Source: a virus
Strand: one strand, 5' to 3'
Length of the DNA stretch: 64,000 nucleotides
IMG/VR virus record: IMGVR_UViG_3300032294_002877
Span: 1-64,000 of that record
This document shows positions 51,008 through 58,979 of the stretch, in pieces. Each line of letters starts with the position of its first letter. Within the stretch, counting starts at the first letter, position 1. The notes under the pieces were generated by a model that saw nothing but the letters and a program-made list of their open reading frames with translations, ran no database searches and was not told the DNA's origin. The translations under genes were made by a program, and so were the position numbers.

Positions 51008-52321
51008 ATGACTCACGATTTTGATTATGTTGAGGGCATGGTTCGTGATCTTCGTGCTACCAGTAGCACTAAAGATAAAGAAGGAATTATTCTAGACTAT
51101 TGTGGACACAACAGTCCCGCAGCATCTTTTACTAAGAAAGTTCTTCTCTATACTTATCATCCGTTGTGGCAATATAATGTCACCAGCGACAATCTCAAGA
51201 AGAAGAATCATCTTGTAGCAAGAAAGAACGAGTACAAGAATTTCTTTGATTTACTTGATGCTCTAAAGAGTCGTAAAATTACGGGGCACGACGCTATTGC
51301 TGCTGTGAATAGTTTTATTGAACATTATTCTATTTACGAAGAACTCATTCATTGTATTATTGACAAGGATTTGAAAACCCGTGCTGGTGATAAAATCATT
51401 AATAAGGCTATTCCAGATCATATTCCAGAGTTTAGTGTTGCACTTGCGGATAAGTATGAGCCTAAACTCGTAGATTGGAAGGATGGGTGGTATGTTAGTA
51501 GAAAAATTGACGGGGCAAGATGTATTGCAGTGGTTGATAACTCAGGAGATGCAACTTTCTTTTCTAGGACTGGCAAAATGTTTGATACTCTTGGTGTTGT
51601 GGCTGGCGGCATCAAGTCTCTTGGAATATCTAATGTCGTGCTTGATGGAGAGTTGTGTTTGGTTGACGAAGATGGTAATGAAGATTTTCAGGGGATTATG
51701 AAACAATTGAAAAAGAAGGATCATACAATTCCTAATCCTTCATTTAAGATTTTTGATATGATTAGTCATGATGAGTTTTATAGCAAGAAAGGAGAGCATA
51801 ATCGACCATATTCTATTAGACTTGCAAATCTTAAAGAGTCTATGAAAAATAATGAATGTCCTTGTCTTACTGTGTTAGAGCAAGATAAGATTAGAGATGA
51901 CAATCATTTTGCCGAATGGACTAAACGAGGTAATGATTATGGTTGGGAGGGTGTTATGCTAAGAGCAGACGAACCGTATAAAGGCAAGCGTAGTAAAGAC
52001 CTACTCAAAGTTAAAAAGTTTTTTGACGATGAATATGAGGTTATTGATACCGAAATGGGGCCGTTTCGATATGTTAAGAATGGTGCTGAATCTGAGGAAA
52101 CAATGCTTAGTTGTGTAACCATCAAGCATAAAAACCATCTTGTGCGAGTCGGTAGCGGTTTCACTATTGAACAACGTCAAGAGTTTTATCAAAACCCCAA
52201 AAAGATTCTTGGTAAAGTAATTTTAGTGCAGTATTTTGAGGAAACTAAGAACCAAGACGGAGGTATCTCTTTAAGATTTCCTACATTTAAATATCTTTAT
52301 GGAGAACATAGGGATACTTAA
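51008..52321 (+). CDS. ATP-dependent DNA ligase
   Basis: 437 residues. Nucleotidyl site KIDGAR with Lys166 (motif I), then FSRTGK (Ia), VVLDGELCL (III), FKIFDMI, WEGVMLR (IV) and LLKVKKFFDDEYEVID (V). The first 140 residues are a helical DNA-binding region. The OB-fold follows from about 350. Seals nicks in phage replication and repair. Preceded by a consensus promoter. Confidence 0.93.
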   Translation: MTHDFDYVEGMVRDLRATSSTKDKEGIILDYCGHNSPAASFTKKVLLYTYHPLWQYNVTSDNLKKKNHLVARKNEYKNFFDLLDALKSRKITGHDAIAAVNSFIEHYSIYEELIHCIIDKDLKTRAGDKIINKAIPDHIPEFSVALADKYEPKLVDWKDGWYVSRKIDGARCIAVVDNSGDATFFSRTGKMFDTLGVVAGGIKSLGISNVVLDGELCLVDEDGNEDFQGIMKQLKKKDHTIPNPSFKIFDMISHDEFYSKKGEHNRPYSIRLANLKESMKNNECPCLTVLEQDKIRDDNHFAEWTKRGNDYGWEGVMLRADEPYKGKRSKDLLKVKKFFDDEYEVIDTEMGPFRYVKNGAESEETMLSCVTIKHKNHLVRVGSGFTIEQRQEFYQNPKKILGKVILVQYFEETKNQDGGISLRFPTFKYLYGEHRDT

Positions 52322-52374
52322 TTCTTCAAAGTATTGGTTACATTTGGTGTATCTTTAATATAAGGAGATACCGA

Positions 52375-52980
52375 ATGAAACAATATAAAATATGCGGAAA
52401 ATGCAATAAAAAACATAAAGAATGGACAAAAGGAACTCAATGTAATAATTGTAGATCCTTAATGAAACAAAAGTCTTATCAAAATAATAAACAAAAATAT
52501 CTAGACAGAGTTAAAAATTATTATCAAGAAAACAAAAAAGAAAAATTAAAATACGCTAAACAATATAGAATCAAAAATAAAGATAAATATAACGAATATT
52601 TTTCTATTAATGCTGAAAAAATCTATAAGCAAAGAGCAAAAAGAGAAAAACAAAAAAGAAATACAGATATAGGTTTTAGAATAGAGTCAAATCTACGCAA
52701 AAGATTATATAGAGCAATAACTACAAATAAAAAATATCAATCAACATTAGAATACTTGGGTTGTTCGATAGAAGAATTAAAAATACACTTAGAAAAACAA
52801 TTTAAAAAAGGAATGACTTGGAATAACTATGGAAAATGGCATATAGATCACATTAAACCTTGTGCTAGTTTTGATCTAAGTTTAGAAACTGAACAAAAAA
52901 TATGTTTTCATTATAGCAATCTACAACCTTTATGGGCTATAGAGAATATTAAAAAAAGTAATAAGATCCCTAATTTGTAA
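52375..52980 (+). CDS. HNH homing endonuclease
   Basis: 201 residues, very Lys- and A/T-rich. N-terminal CGKCNKKHKEWTKGTQCNNC zinc knuckle, long Lys/Tyr helix, then a C-terminal HNH with GKWHIDHIKPCASFDLS and NLQPLWAIENIKKSNK. Free-standing homing nucleases of this type are selfish elements in phages. Base use is more A-rich than its neighbours, in line with recent arrival. Confidence 0.88.
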   Translation: MKQYKICGKCNKKHKEWTKGTQCNNCRSLMKQKSYQNNKQKYLDRVKNYYQENKKEKLKYAKQYRIKNKDKYNEYFSINAEKIYKQRAKREKQKRNTDIGFRIESNLRKRLYRAITTNKKYQSTLEYLGCSIEELKIHLEKQFKKGMTWNNYGKWHIDHIKPCASFDLSLETEQKICFHYSNLQPLWAIENIKKSNKIPNL

Positions 52981-53013
52981 AGTCTTATATGTGCAGATAA
53001 GGAGAATATTATA

Positions 53014-53322
53014 ATGATAAGAAAAGGAAAAGGAAAGAAAACCTTTAATAGAGAAAAAAGACTATTCTCAAATACTAAAAAGGGCAGAACTCCAACAGAG
53101 ACTCTGCACTTTAAGGTTATTAGTATGCGTACCAGAGATTTAAAAAACATAGTTCAAAATCCAGATACGACGGATTTACTCACCTTATCTTTTGCTAAAG
53201 AAGAATTAGATAGACGTAATTTTAATCAAAAAAATAAGATTGACACACAATCTAAAAGACACAAACTGAACAAAAAATTTCCAGAACATAAACATTTATT
53301 GCGTCGATCCGGCAAACGATGA
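53014..53322 (+). CDS. Small very basic protein
   Basis: 102 residues, strongly Lys/Arg-rich throughout with a central helix SMRTRDLKNIVQNPDTTDLL. AAGGAGA upstream. Could bind DNA or RNA; no family. Confidence 0.6.
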   Translation: MIRKGKGKKTFNREKRLFSNTKKGRTPTETLHFKVISMRTRDLKNIVQNPDTTDLLTLSFAKEELDRRNFNQKNKIDTQSKRHKLNKKFPEHKHLLRRSGKR

Positions 53323-53337
53323 TTCAAGAAACAGGTC

Positions 53338-53366
53338 TTGACAAGCCGATACCAGTAGTGTAGAAT
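53338..53366 (+). promoter_or_regulatory. CCGATA-type promoter
   Basis: TTGACA, 17-bp spacer with GCCGATA, TAGAAT; matches consensus fully. Confidence 0.88.
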
Positions 53367-53388
53367 TGTAGCACACTTGGAGGAAAAA

Positions 53389-54096
53389 ATGATTATTGAG
53401 AATACCGTGTCTGTTGAGCCTAAGAATACCACAATGAATAAGAGTAAGGCGGATCAGTTTTTTGAAACCTTTCCGCGTGATAAAGTTATTACATATAAGG
53501 AGTATTGGGAAAGTGTACGACCACAGAATACCGACGATATTTTCAGGCGTTATTTGTTTGCTTACTGCTCTGTACACACTACTTTTCAAGGTAATGTTAA
53601 GGGTTATCAAGCAATCAAGGATTTTAGTCAGTGGATTGATAACAAAGAAACCCTGAGAGAAAAACTACATAAGAGCGGCGTTGGCTTGCATAATAATCGC
53701 ACAAATTATATTTGGGATTTCAAGGATAAGTTTTGGGCTAATCCTAAAGATTTTTATCTTACCACCAAAAAGTATCATATCAAGAAACGTGATTCTATTG
53801 TAAATAAAATTAGCGGTATTGGTTTAGCAAAAGTTAGTTTCGCACTTGAGATGATTCATCCTAATGAGGCACGGGTATTGTGTGGTGATGTTCATCAACT
53901 TCGACTTTACGATATGGAACATCTGAAGTATAATAAATCACGCTCTGGTACAGATACTTATAAAAAGATGGAGCGTCATTGGGTGGTCAATTGTGCTAAA
54001 AATGGAGTACCATGTTATATTGCACGATGTATTTACTGGGACGCTTTGCAAGAAAAAGAAGATAGCCGATATTGGAGTTTTGTTCTAGAGAATTGA
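53389..54096 (+). CDS. Helix-hairpin-helix DNA glycosylase-like protein
   Basis: 235 residues; start at ATG 53389 behind TTGGAGGAA. All helical; NKISGIGLAKVSFALEMIHP then CGDVHQLRLYD looks like a helix-hairpin-helix with a downstream Asp as in the HhH base-excision glycosylases. The catalytic Lys is not clear. A repair or base-recognition role is likely but unproven. Confidence 0.6.
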   Translation: MIIENTVSVEPKNTTMNKSKADQFFETFPRDKVITYKEYWESVRPQNTDDIFRRYLFAYCSVHTTFQGNVKGYQAIKDFSQWIDNKETLREKLHKSGVGLHNNRTNYIWDFKDKFWANPKDFYLTTKKYHIKKRDSIVNKISGIGLAKVSFALEMIHPNEARVLCGDVHQLRLYDMEHLKYNKSRSGTDTYKKMERHWVVNCAKNGVPCYIARCIYWDALQEKEDSRYWSFVLEN

Positions 54097-54145
54097 CCAT
54101 ATTCGGTGTATATTAATTGGTTACAATAAAATAAAGGAAGTAATC

Positions 54146-55387
54146 ATGAAACATTCACGCCGAAAATTTACTCTAGGACTAACATCATTAGGTCTTACCG
54201 CTTTTTCTTCTAATATTGCTTTTAGTGTTGAAGAAAATATTCCCAAATGCGATCACAATAACAATAGCGTTATTTACTTGTTTTTAAGTGGTGGCCCAAC
54301 ACATATAGAAACTTTTAATCCAATCCCAAACGCTACATCAGATAGAAAATCTGTTATTGGCGACAGAGCAACAAAAACTCCGGGGTTTGGTATAGGTGGA
54401 TTATGGGAAAAAATATCAACAGTTTCGGATAAATTTTGTGTTGTGAATAGTTTTCATCATAGTGATCCTAACCATGAGAGTGCTGTTCATTGGATGATGA
54501 CCGGAGAAAGAAACGTACCAAATGCTGCACAGAAGTGGCCCAGTTTTGGTAGTGTAGTAGTTGGGCAGTATGGTACGAATATTGATTCTGGTTTGCCGAC
54601 ATACGTTAAACTAAATCCAATACAGCATGACGGTGCATCATGGATGGGTAGTAAATACATGGGTTATGGTGCTTCTGGAGAAGGCGTCAAAGATTTGATG
54701 CTGAAACAAAAAGATCGTTTTGAAAACAGAGCAAATATTCTAAAAACTCTGGATCATTCTCCGGTATTTAAAAGCAACGACACTGCTAGTAAAAACTGGA
54801 TAGAATTACGAAATCAAGCCATTAATGTTCTCTTGGGAACCGCCAACGAGGCTTTTCTAGTAGACAAAGATCCAGAATACGATACTTATAAAAAGGATCA
54901 ATTAGGTAAAGACTTACTAACAGCAATACGATTAGTCGAGCGTGGAGTAAAGTTTGTTACCATAAATTATGGTGGTTGGGATATGCATCAAAATATTAAT
55001 CAGGGCTTGAACAAACTAATTCCTCCATTAGATAATTATCTATATCATTATTTTAATTCAGCACAAAGAAGGGAGATAAATAAGAGGAATATGCTAGTGA
55101 TGACCGGGGATTTTGGACGAACCCCAAAGGTTAATAAAGATGCTGGCAGGGATCATTGGCCTCATCTGGTTCCCTTATTCATCGCCAGCGACAGTTATGA
55201 AATGGGAAGGGTGATCGGTAAGTCTGATTTAAACGCGGAGCGTCCAGACGTTGATCCATATGAACCAGAAGATTTAAAGTGGACTATCTTGAATCATATG
55301 GGAGTCAATAAAAACGCTAACTGGACTAGTATTGAGCAAAGACCTATGATATTTGTGAAAGACACTGCAAAAAATATCCTAGTCTAA
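54146..55387 (+). CDS. DUF1501 protein, Tat-exported, copy 2
   Basis: 413 residues. Tat motif SRRKFTLGLTSLGL. Core blocks VIYLFLSGGPTHIETFNPIP, NHESAVHWMMTG, VTINYGGWDMHQNI and GDFGRTPKVNKDAGRDHWP match DUF1501. Only moderately similar to the copy at 49160, so not a recent duplication. Stands alone behind AAAGGAAG. Confidence 0.9.
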   Translation: MKHSRRKFTLGLTSLGLTAFSSNIAFSVEENIPKCDHNNNSVIYLFLSGGPTHIETFNPIPNATSDRKSVIGDRATKTPGFGIGGLWEKISTVSDKFCVVNSFHHSDPNHESAVHWMMTGERNVPNAAQKWPSFGSVVVGQYGTNIDSGLPTYVKLNPIQHDGASWMGSKYMGYGASGEGVKDLMLKQKDRFENRANILKTLDHSPVFKSNDTASKNWIELRNQAINVLLGTANEAFLVDKDPEYDTYKKDQLGKDLLTAIRLVERGVKFVTINYGGWDMHQNINQGLNKLIPPLDNYLYHYFNSAQRREINKRNMLVMTGDFGRTPKVNKDAGRDHWPHLVPLFIASDSYEMGRVIGKSDLNAERPDVDPYEPEDLKWTILNHMGVNKNANWTSIEQRPMIFVKDTAKNILV

Positions 55388-55395
55388 AAAATAAT

Positions 55396-55512
55396 ATGAG
55401 TCAAAACGGAAAAGGTAGTAGACCAAGACCCAAAAGTGTTAGTGAAAAAACTTGGTCTAAAAATTGGGGAAAAATTTTTGGCAAAAAATTAAGTAAGTCA
55501 AACAAACATTAG
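55396..55512 (+). CDS. 38-residue basic protein
   Basis: MSQNGKGSRPRPKSVSEKTW, then SKNWGKIFGKKLSK. The GKGSRPRPxS opening is frequent among tiny phage proteins. No known function. Confidence 0.55.
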   Translation: MSQNGKGSRPRPKSVSEKTWSKNWGKIFGKKLSKSNKH

Positions 55513-55558
55513 TGTATAATTAACTGTCAAATTTTGTCCTTTTAGAAAAGGATACACA

Positions 55559-55756
55559 ATGAAAAAATCGCTAAATAGTTATGTTGGTGATGAGTTAGCA
55601 AATAAAGTAAAGGTTTTGAGTAAAGCCTTAAATCAAGCAGAACTTATCATACTCAAACTAGAGGAACAAAATAAATTCCTCACAGATACTCTTAATAGTC
55701 TAGTATCTCACGAAAATCAAGACTGTGACCACAAAGCAGAAAGAATTTGTGCCTAG
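55559..55756 (+). CDS. Small coiled-coil protein
   Basis: 65 residues with heptads ELANKVKVLSKALNQAELII then LKLEEQNKFL; Cys-x-His end. Overlaps the next gene by 32 bp. Confidence 0.6.
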   Translation: MKKSLNSYVGDELANKVKVLSKALNQAELIILKLEEQNKFLTDTLNSLVSHENQDCDHKAERICA

Positions 55757-56018
55757 TCAAGATTCTAAAAAGTCCAATAAAATAACTATAACTCAGATTA
55801 AAGACAATCAATTTTTAATTGAGGGTTATTGCAATAAGATAAAAATATGTGGAGAAAATGAGTATTCTGTTTCCTCTATAGAATACGAATACGGCCCTCA
55901 TATACATATTGGTCATGATTTTATGGGTAGAGGTACAGTCACAGGAATACATATAATCGAAACCGATACTCCTGAATATATAATGGTTAAAATAATTGTA
56001 TCCTTAGATAAGGAATAA
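55725..56018 (+). CDS. Small beta-rich protein, GTG start
   Basis: 97 residues; GTG 55725 within the previous gene and weak ribosome-binding site. Strands around ITITQIKDNQFLIEGYCNKI. No family. Confidence 0.6.
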   Translation: MTTKQKEFVPSQDSKKSNKITITQIKDNQFLIEGYCNKIKICGENEYSVSSIEYEYGPHIHIGHDFMGRGTVTGIHIIETDTPEYIMVKIIVSLDKE

Positions 56019-56020
56019 AG

Positions 56021-56212
56021 ATGAGTAAAAAACTAACAAAATCTGACAATAAAATTTTATTCGGTGTTTGCGGAGGTTTGTCAGAATATCTTGATATTGA
56101 CGTATCCCTAATAAGAATCTTATTTGCTTTAGGAGTTATCTTTTCTGGAAGTATTTTATTCTGGATATATTTAGTTCTTGCTATTATTTTACCAAAAAAT
56201 ATTGACCAATAA
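56021..56212 (+). CDS. PspC-domain small membrane protein
   Basis: 63 residues, almost exactly one PspC domain: KLTKSDNKILFGVCGGLSEY then LDIDVSLIRILFALGV and ILFWIYLVLAIILP. PspC senses envelope stress with PspA/PspB in bacteria. As a lone domain it may stabilise or interfere with the host membrane stress response (inference). Confidence 0.85.
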   Translation: MSKKLTKSDNKILFGVCGGLSEYLDIDVSLIRILFALGVIFSGSILFWIYLVLAIILPKNIDQ

Positions 56213-56236
56213 GAAAAAAAATTCAAGCGTCACCCA

Positions 56237-56264
56237 TTGACAGGACGATACTAGGTTGTAGAAT
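56237..56264 (+). promoter_or_regulatory. CCGATA-type promoter (variant ACGATA)
   Basis: TTGACA, 16-bp spacer with GACGATA, TAGAAT. Leader contains a CGGTC-ATGT-GACCG hairpin. Confidence 0.8.
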
Positions 56265-56339
56265 AGGAGAGTCTGACAGGAAATCGGTCATGTGACCGAC
56301 TTGTGAGACAAAAACTTGGTAAAGATTTGGAGGTCGATT

Positions 56340-56621
56340 ATGGCAGAGGTTAACACGGTTGAGAAGCAGACTCGCGTTCGTTGCAGTGACGAGCAGTTCC
56401 TTGAGGCGGTTTTTTCCAGCAAGACTTATGCTGAAATTGCCAGCAAGACTGGTCAGAAGGTTGCTAGTACGATGGCTCGTTATGCTCGTACAAAGGCCGC
56501 TCTGGCTAAGAAGGGCATTGAACTGCCTGCGATGGAACGTGCGAAGCCAACTAAGACGGTTGATAACGTCGAGGCTATGGCAGAGGTTGTTCGTCGCATC
56601 AAGGCCCATACGAATGGTTGA
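56340..56621 (+). CDS. Putative HTH DNA-binding protein
   Basis: 93 residues from ATG 56340 (GGAGG upstream). SDEQFLEAVFSSKTYAEIAS then KTGQKVASTMARYARTKAAL reads as a winged/HTH recognition unit, with Arg/Lys-rich flanks and a C-terminal helix AMAEVVRRIKAH. Codons are G+C-rich and strongly biased, and it has a consensus promoter and ideal ribosome-binding site, so abundant expression is likely. A candidate regulator for the repeated promoter motif (speculative). Confidence 0.65.
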   Translation: MAEVNTVEKQTRVRCSDEQFLEAVFSSKTYAEIASKTGQKVASTMARYARTKAALAKKGIELPAMERAKPTKTVDNVEAMAEVVRRIKAHTNG

Positions 56622-56627
56622 TGTTTC

Positions 56628-56708
56628 ATAATGGTCGCTGACTATTATAATGGAAAAGAGACAGCATTAATGATAAAATCTTATCCTAATAGTAGTCAGC
56701 GACTTTAT
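56628..56708 (+). ncRNA. Long hairpin carrying TAGTCAGCGAC and its complement
   Basis: GTCGCTGACTA (56634-56644) pairs perfectly with TAGTCAGCGAC further on (ending near 56703), with CATAA/TTATG outside. The right arm matches the core of elements A-H; the left arm is its antisense. It lies between the HTH gene and tRNA-Leu. Confidence 0.55.
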
Positions 56709-57000
56709 GGTCTTTTGGCGGAATAGGCAGACGCAACGGACTTTAGTTAATAAAATTGGAGTGCTTAAAGGGAAACTTTTAAAGTAGAACCTGTCAAAGT
56801 CGGTGAAACCTGTAAAATGGCAATACCGAACCAAACCTAATTATTAGGAAGGCGTAGAGACTTGACGGCAGGAGCCTGTGATATAAAATATTATGGCTAA
56901 GGTAAAGTCCAGACCACAAACCGAAAGGGTAACGAAAGTTATAGTGGTAAGAAAATCCGTTGGGAGTAATCCCGTGTGGGTTCAAGTCCCACAAAGACCA
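56709..57000 (+). tRNA. tRNA-Leu(UAA) interrupted by a group I intron
   Basis: Exon 1 56709-56743 and exon 2 56952-57000. Acceptor GGTCTTT/AAAGACC, anticodon stem ACGGA/TCCGT; spliced loop CTTAAAA gives UAA, and the variable arm is long as in Leu. The intron splits the anticodon after U34, the site used by cyanobacterial and plastid tRNA-Leu(UAA) introns. Confidence 0.92.
56744..56951 (+). other. Group I intron
   Basis: 208 nt, ending in G. Exon end ACTT pairs with internal GAGT (near 56759) giving the U-G pair at the 5' splice site. AAGGTAAAGTCC at 56899-56910 corresponds to the conserved S element, and GACTTGACGGCAGG to the P7 region. Small and free of an open frame; self-splicing expected. 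Confidence 0.88.
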
Positions 57001-57073
57001 CTGTAGTTAAATAAGTAGAGAAATAAATTCTTATGGTGTATTCTAATTAGACTACATCATAGGAATTTAAATC

Positions 57074-57538
57074 ATGAAAAAATGTCGTAAATGTCAAAAA
57101 GAATTTCCAAATAGAGTTAAAATTAACGGGGCAATTAAGGTTATCAATAGGAGAAAATATTGTTTAGAATGTTCTCCTTTTGGAGAAAGGAATACCAGAA
57201 AACTTCACTTGCCTCAGAGAGATAAAAATACTACCAAAAATTGTCCTCAATGCGGTAAAGATTTTAAGTGGAATAAGAACAATATTTGTTGGACTTGCAG
57301 ATCATTTAATAGAAGACAACTAAATAGAGGAAAAGGTATCAAATATCTAGGATCAAAATGTAAGAAATGCAAAACTAAGGATACTGAGGTTTTAACATTT
57401 CATCATTTAGATAGAAATAATAAATACGATAATCTATCCAGCCTTTGGCATCGTGAGTGGGATATAATTAAATCAGAATTAGATAAGTGCGAATTGCTTT
57501 GTGCTAATTGTCATATGAAACTTCATAAAAGGAAATAA
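57074..57538 (+). CDS. HNH endonuclease
   Basis: 154 residues with two N-terminal zinc knuckles (CRKCQKEF...CLEC; CPQCGKDF...CWTC) and C-terminal CKKCKTKDTEVLTFHHLD then CELLCANCHMKLH, the HNH core. Located 74 bp after the intron-bearing tRNA; may be the mobility enzyme of that intron or simply a free-standing homing nuclease. Confidence 0.88.
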   Translation: MKKCRKCQKEFPNRVKINGAIKVINRRKYCLECSPFGERNTRKLHLPQRDKNTTKNCPQCGKDFKWNKNNICWTCRSFNRRQLNRGKGIKYLGSKCKKCKTKDTEVLTFHHLDRNNKYDNLSSLWHREWDIIKSELDKCELLCANCHMKLHKRK

Positions 57539-57539
57539 A

Positions 57540-57758
57540 ATGAGCAAAAATTCTCTTGAACTTTATAAGATCGGCAGTAAGGTTAAACTCACGGATGATC
57601 TGTATGGTAATATCAGTGCAATTTGTTTGAGGGGTAATAACTATGTGACCTATGAATGTTCTTGGTGGAACGGTTCTTCTCATGATTCTAAATGGTTTTA
57701 TGAATCAGAAATAGAGGTTAGTTCTGATGCCGAGAAACATCGTATAGGATTTGCTTGA
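57540..57758 (+). CDS. Conserved small phage protein (WWNG type)
   Basis: 72 residues, YKIGSKVKLTDDLYGNISAI then VTYECSWWNGSSHDSKWFYE. SH3-like small barrel pattern (GxxVxxxxxxxGxIxAI...VxYxCxWW) common in phages. Function unknown. Confidence 0.75.
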   Translation: MSKNSLELYKIGSKVKLTDDLYGNISAICLRGNNYVTYECSWWNGSSHDSKWFYESEIEVSSDAEKHRIGFA

Positions 57759-57760
57759 TA

Positions 57761-57997
57761 ATGAGAGCGATGTTAAAAATTGGTCCGGTGAAACAAAATG
57801 ATGTTTATGTTCCACAAAGAGGCGAAGTGGTTCAATACGATAGACTTGGAGATGGGTCTTGGTTAACACTTCATGTTGGAGATGGTAAAAATACAGTACC
57901 AAATTTACCCACAGTAGTTGACTATGATCTACATGACAGAGTTCTAAAACTAGAAACAGAAATAGCAAAACTTAAACAGATTAAAAATGAGTTGTAA
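57761..57997 (+). CDS. Small protein with tail-fibre N-terminal-like motif
   Basis: 78 residues from ATG 57761. PQRGEVVQYDRLGDGSWLTL then HVGDGKNTVPNLP resembles the repeated RGxxxx...xxKVGDGxTxxxxLP motif at the start of phage tail-fibre and Mtd-like proteins; a coiled coil follows. Perhaps a detached fibre module. Confidence 0.65.
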   Translation: MRAMLKIGPVKQNDVYVPQRGEVVQYDRLGDGSWLTLHVGDGKNTVPNLPTVVDYDLHDRVLKLETEIAKLKQIKNEL

Positions 57998-58160
57998 AAA
58001 TCAGTGCGTTAAATATAAAGTTGTGGCTTGGGCCAGAATAAATGACAAAGGGGATTTATATGATCTTCGCACCCAACTCAATCCTTATGTTGATCCTAAG
58101 ACAGTAGTTCCTTTGTACAGAATAATTAAGGATGAATCTGATGGCGTCAACACCAAATAG
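57987..58160 (+). CDS. Small basic unknown protein
   Basis: 57 residues, MSCKNQCVKYKVVAWARIND then DLYDLRTQLNPYVD. Overlaps both neighbours (11 bp and about 20-29 bp). Confidence 0.6.
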   Translation: MSCKNQCVKYKVVAWARINDKGDLYDLRTQLNPYVDPKTVVPLYRIIKDESDGVNTK

Positions 58161-58470
58161 ATTTTATAGAGGATGGTGTTCTAATGAAGGCAATTCACGT
58201 TCTAACATTCTTCATTATCACATATGCACTATTAGGGACTTACCTGACTATGAAGGGTCTATTATACCAGAAGAAGTGAAATCTATTGAAGAGTATTTTA
58301 ATCTGGATGAACAAAGTCTAGGGGAACCTTATTATGCTGTTTATGCTACATTTAAGTTTGATTTTCCTAGAGGTCCGATAAAAATATTTACAACAGAAGA
58401 ACTGCGGGAAGCAATATTTCTTGTGGAAAGTTTAACAGGGAATAAGGTCGTAGAAAAAGATGATCTATAA
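58132..58470 (+). CDS. Unknown protein
   Basis: 112 residues (109 if ATG 58141 is used, which sits 9 nt after AAGG). NRFYRGWCSNEGNSRSNILH then ICTIRDLPDYEGS. No family. Overlaps the next gene by 11 bp. Confidence 0.65.
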   Translation: MNLMASTPNRFYRGWCSNEGNSRSNILHYHICTIRDLPDYEGSIIPEEVKSIEEYFNLDEQSLGEPYYAVYATFKFDFPRGPIKIFTTEELREAIFLVESLTGNKVVEKDDL

Positions 58471-58975
58471 AATAGACTATAGCGACTGGTTTGATGAGGG
58501 TGGATATTGTCAATTCTATCCCATAAAAGATCACCCCTCTTTGGGATTCAAGGAATTCTACTCTAAGAAAAAAGCACTCAAGGCATATTCTGCACAAAAG
58601 AAACTGAGCAAATTTGATCTTGCCCCTAAAGTTTTCACAGACGTTTGTAAATTAGAGATGATAGACGATCAAGACAGAGATTTTACTACTATTAGTGATT
58701 GGGGATATGTAACAGAACTCGCCAAAACTCAAAATAAGTTTGCATTAAAAGATATTCAGAAATTAGTTGGGCAAATTTATGAAAAAACTAAGTTGAAATT
58801 TTGGGATTGTCATTATCATAATATGGGATGGATCAGACGCGGGAAAAATAAAAAACTTGTCTGTATTGATACTGGACTAGAGAGTTTTGATGGTCTAGCA
58901 AATGCTTGGGGTAATGCTGATCCTGGCCCGAAATGCGGCTACTGTAAAAAATATAACTGTAAATGTGAGGAATAA
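58460..58975 (+). CDS. Protein-kinase-fold-like protein
   Basis: 171 residues. FWDCHYHNMGWIRRGKNKKL then VCIDTGLESF looks like the catalytic loop (DxHxxN) and the DFG-equivalent (ID-T-G) of phosphotransferase/kinase folds; the N-lobe is truncated. C-terminal CGYCKKYNCKC may bind zinc. Could be a degenerate kinase acting on host proteins. Moderate match only. Confidence 0.55.
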   Translation: MIYKIDYSDWFDEGGYCQFYPIKDHPSLGFKEFYSKKKALKAYSAQKKLSKFDLAPKVFTDVCKLEMIDDQDRDFTTISDWGYVTELAKTQNKFALKDIQKLVGQIYEKTKLKFWDCHYHNMGWIRRGKNKKLVCIDTGLESFDGLANAWGNADPGPKCGYCKKYNCKCEE

Positions 58976-58979
58976 AATC

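Noticed and set aside
56794-56994. Minus-strand frame across tRNA-Leu
   Set aside because: Lies entirely in the intron and exon 2 of the tRNA gene.
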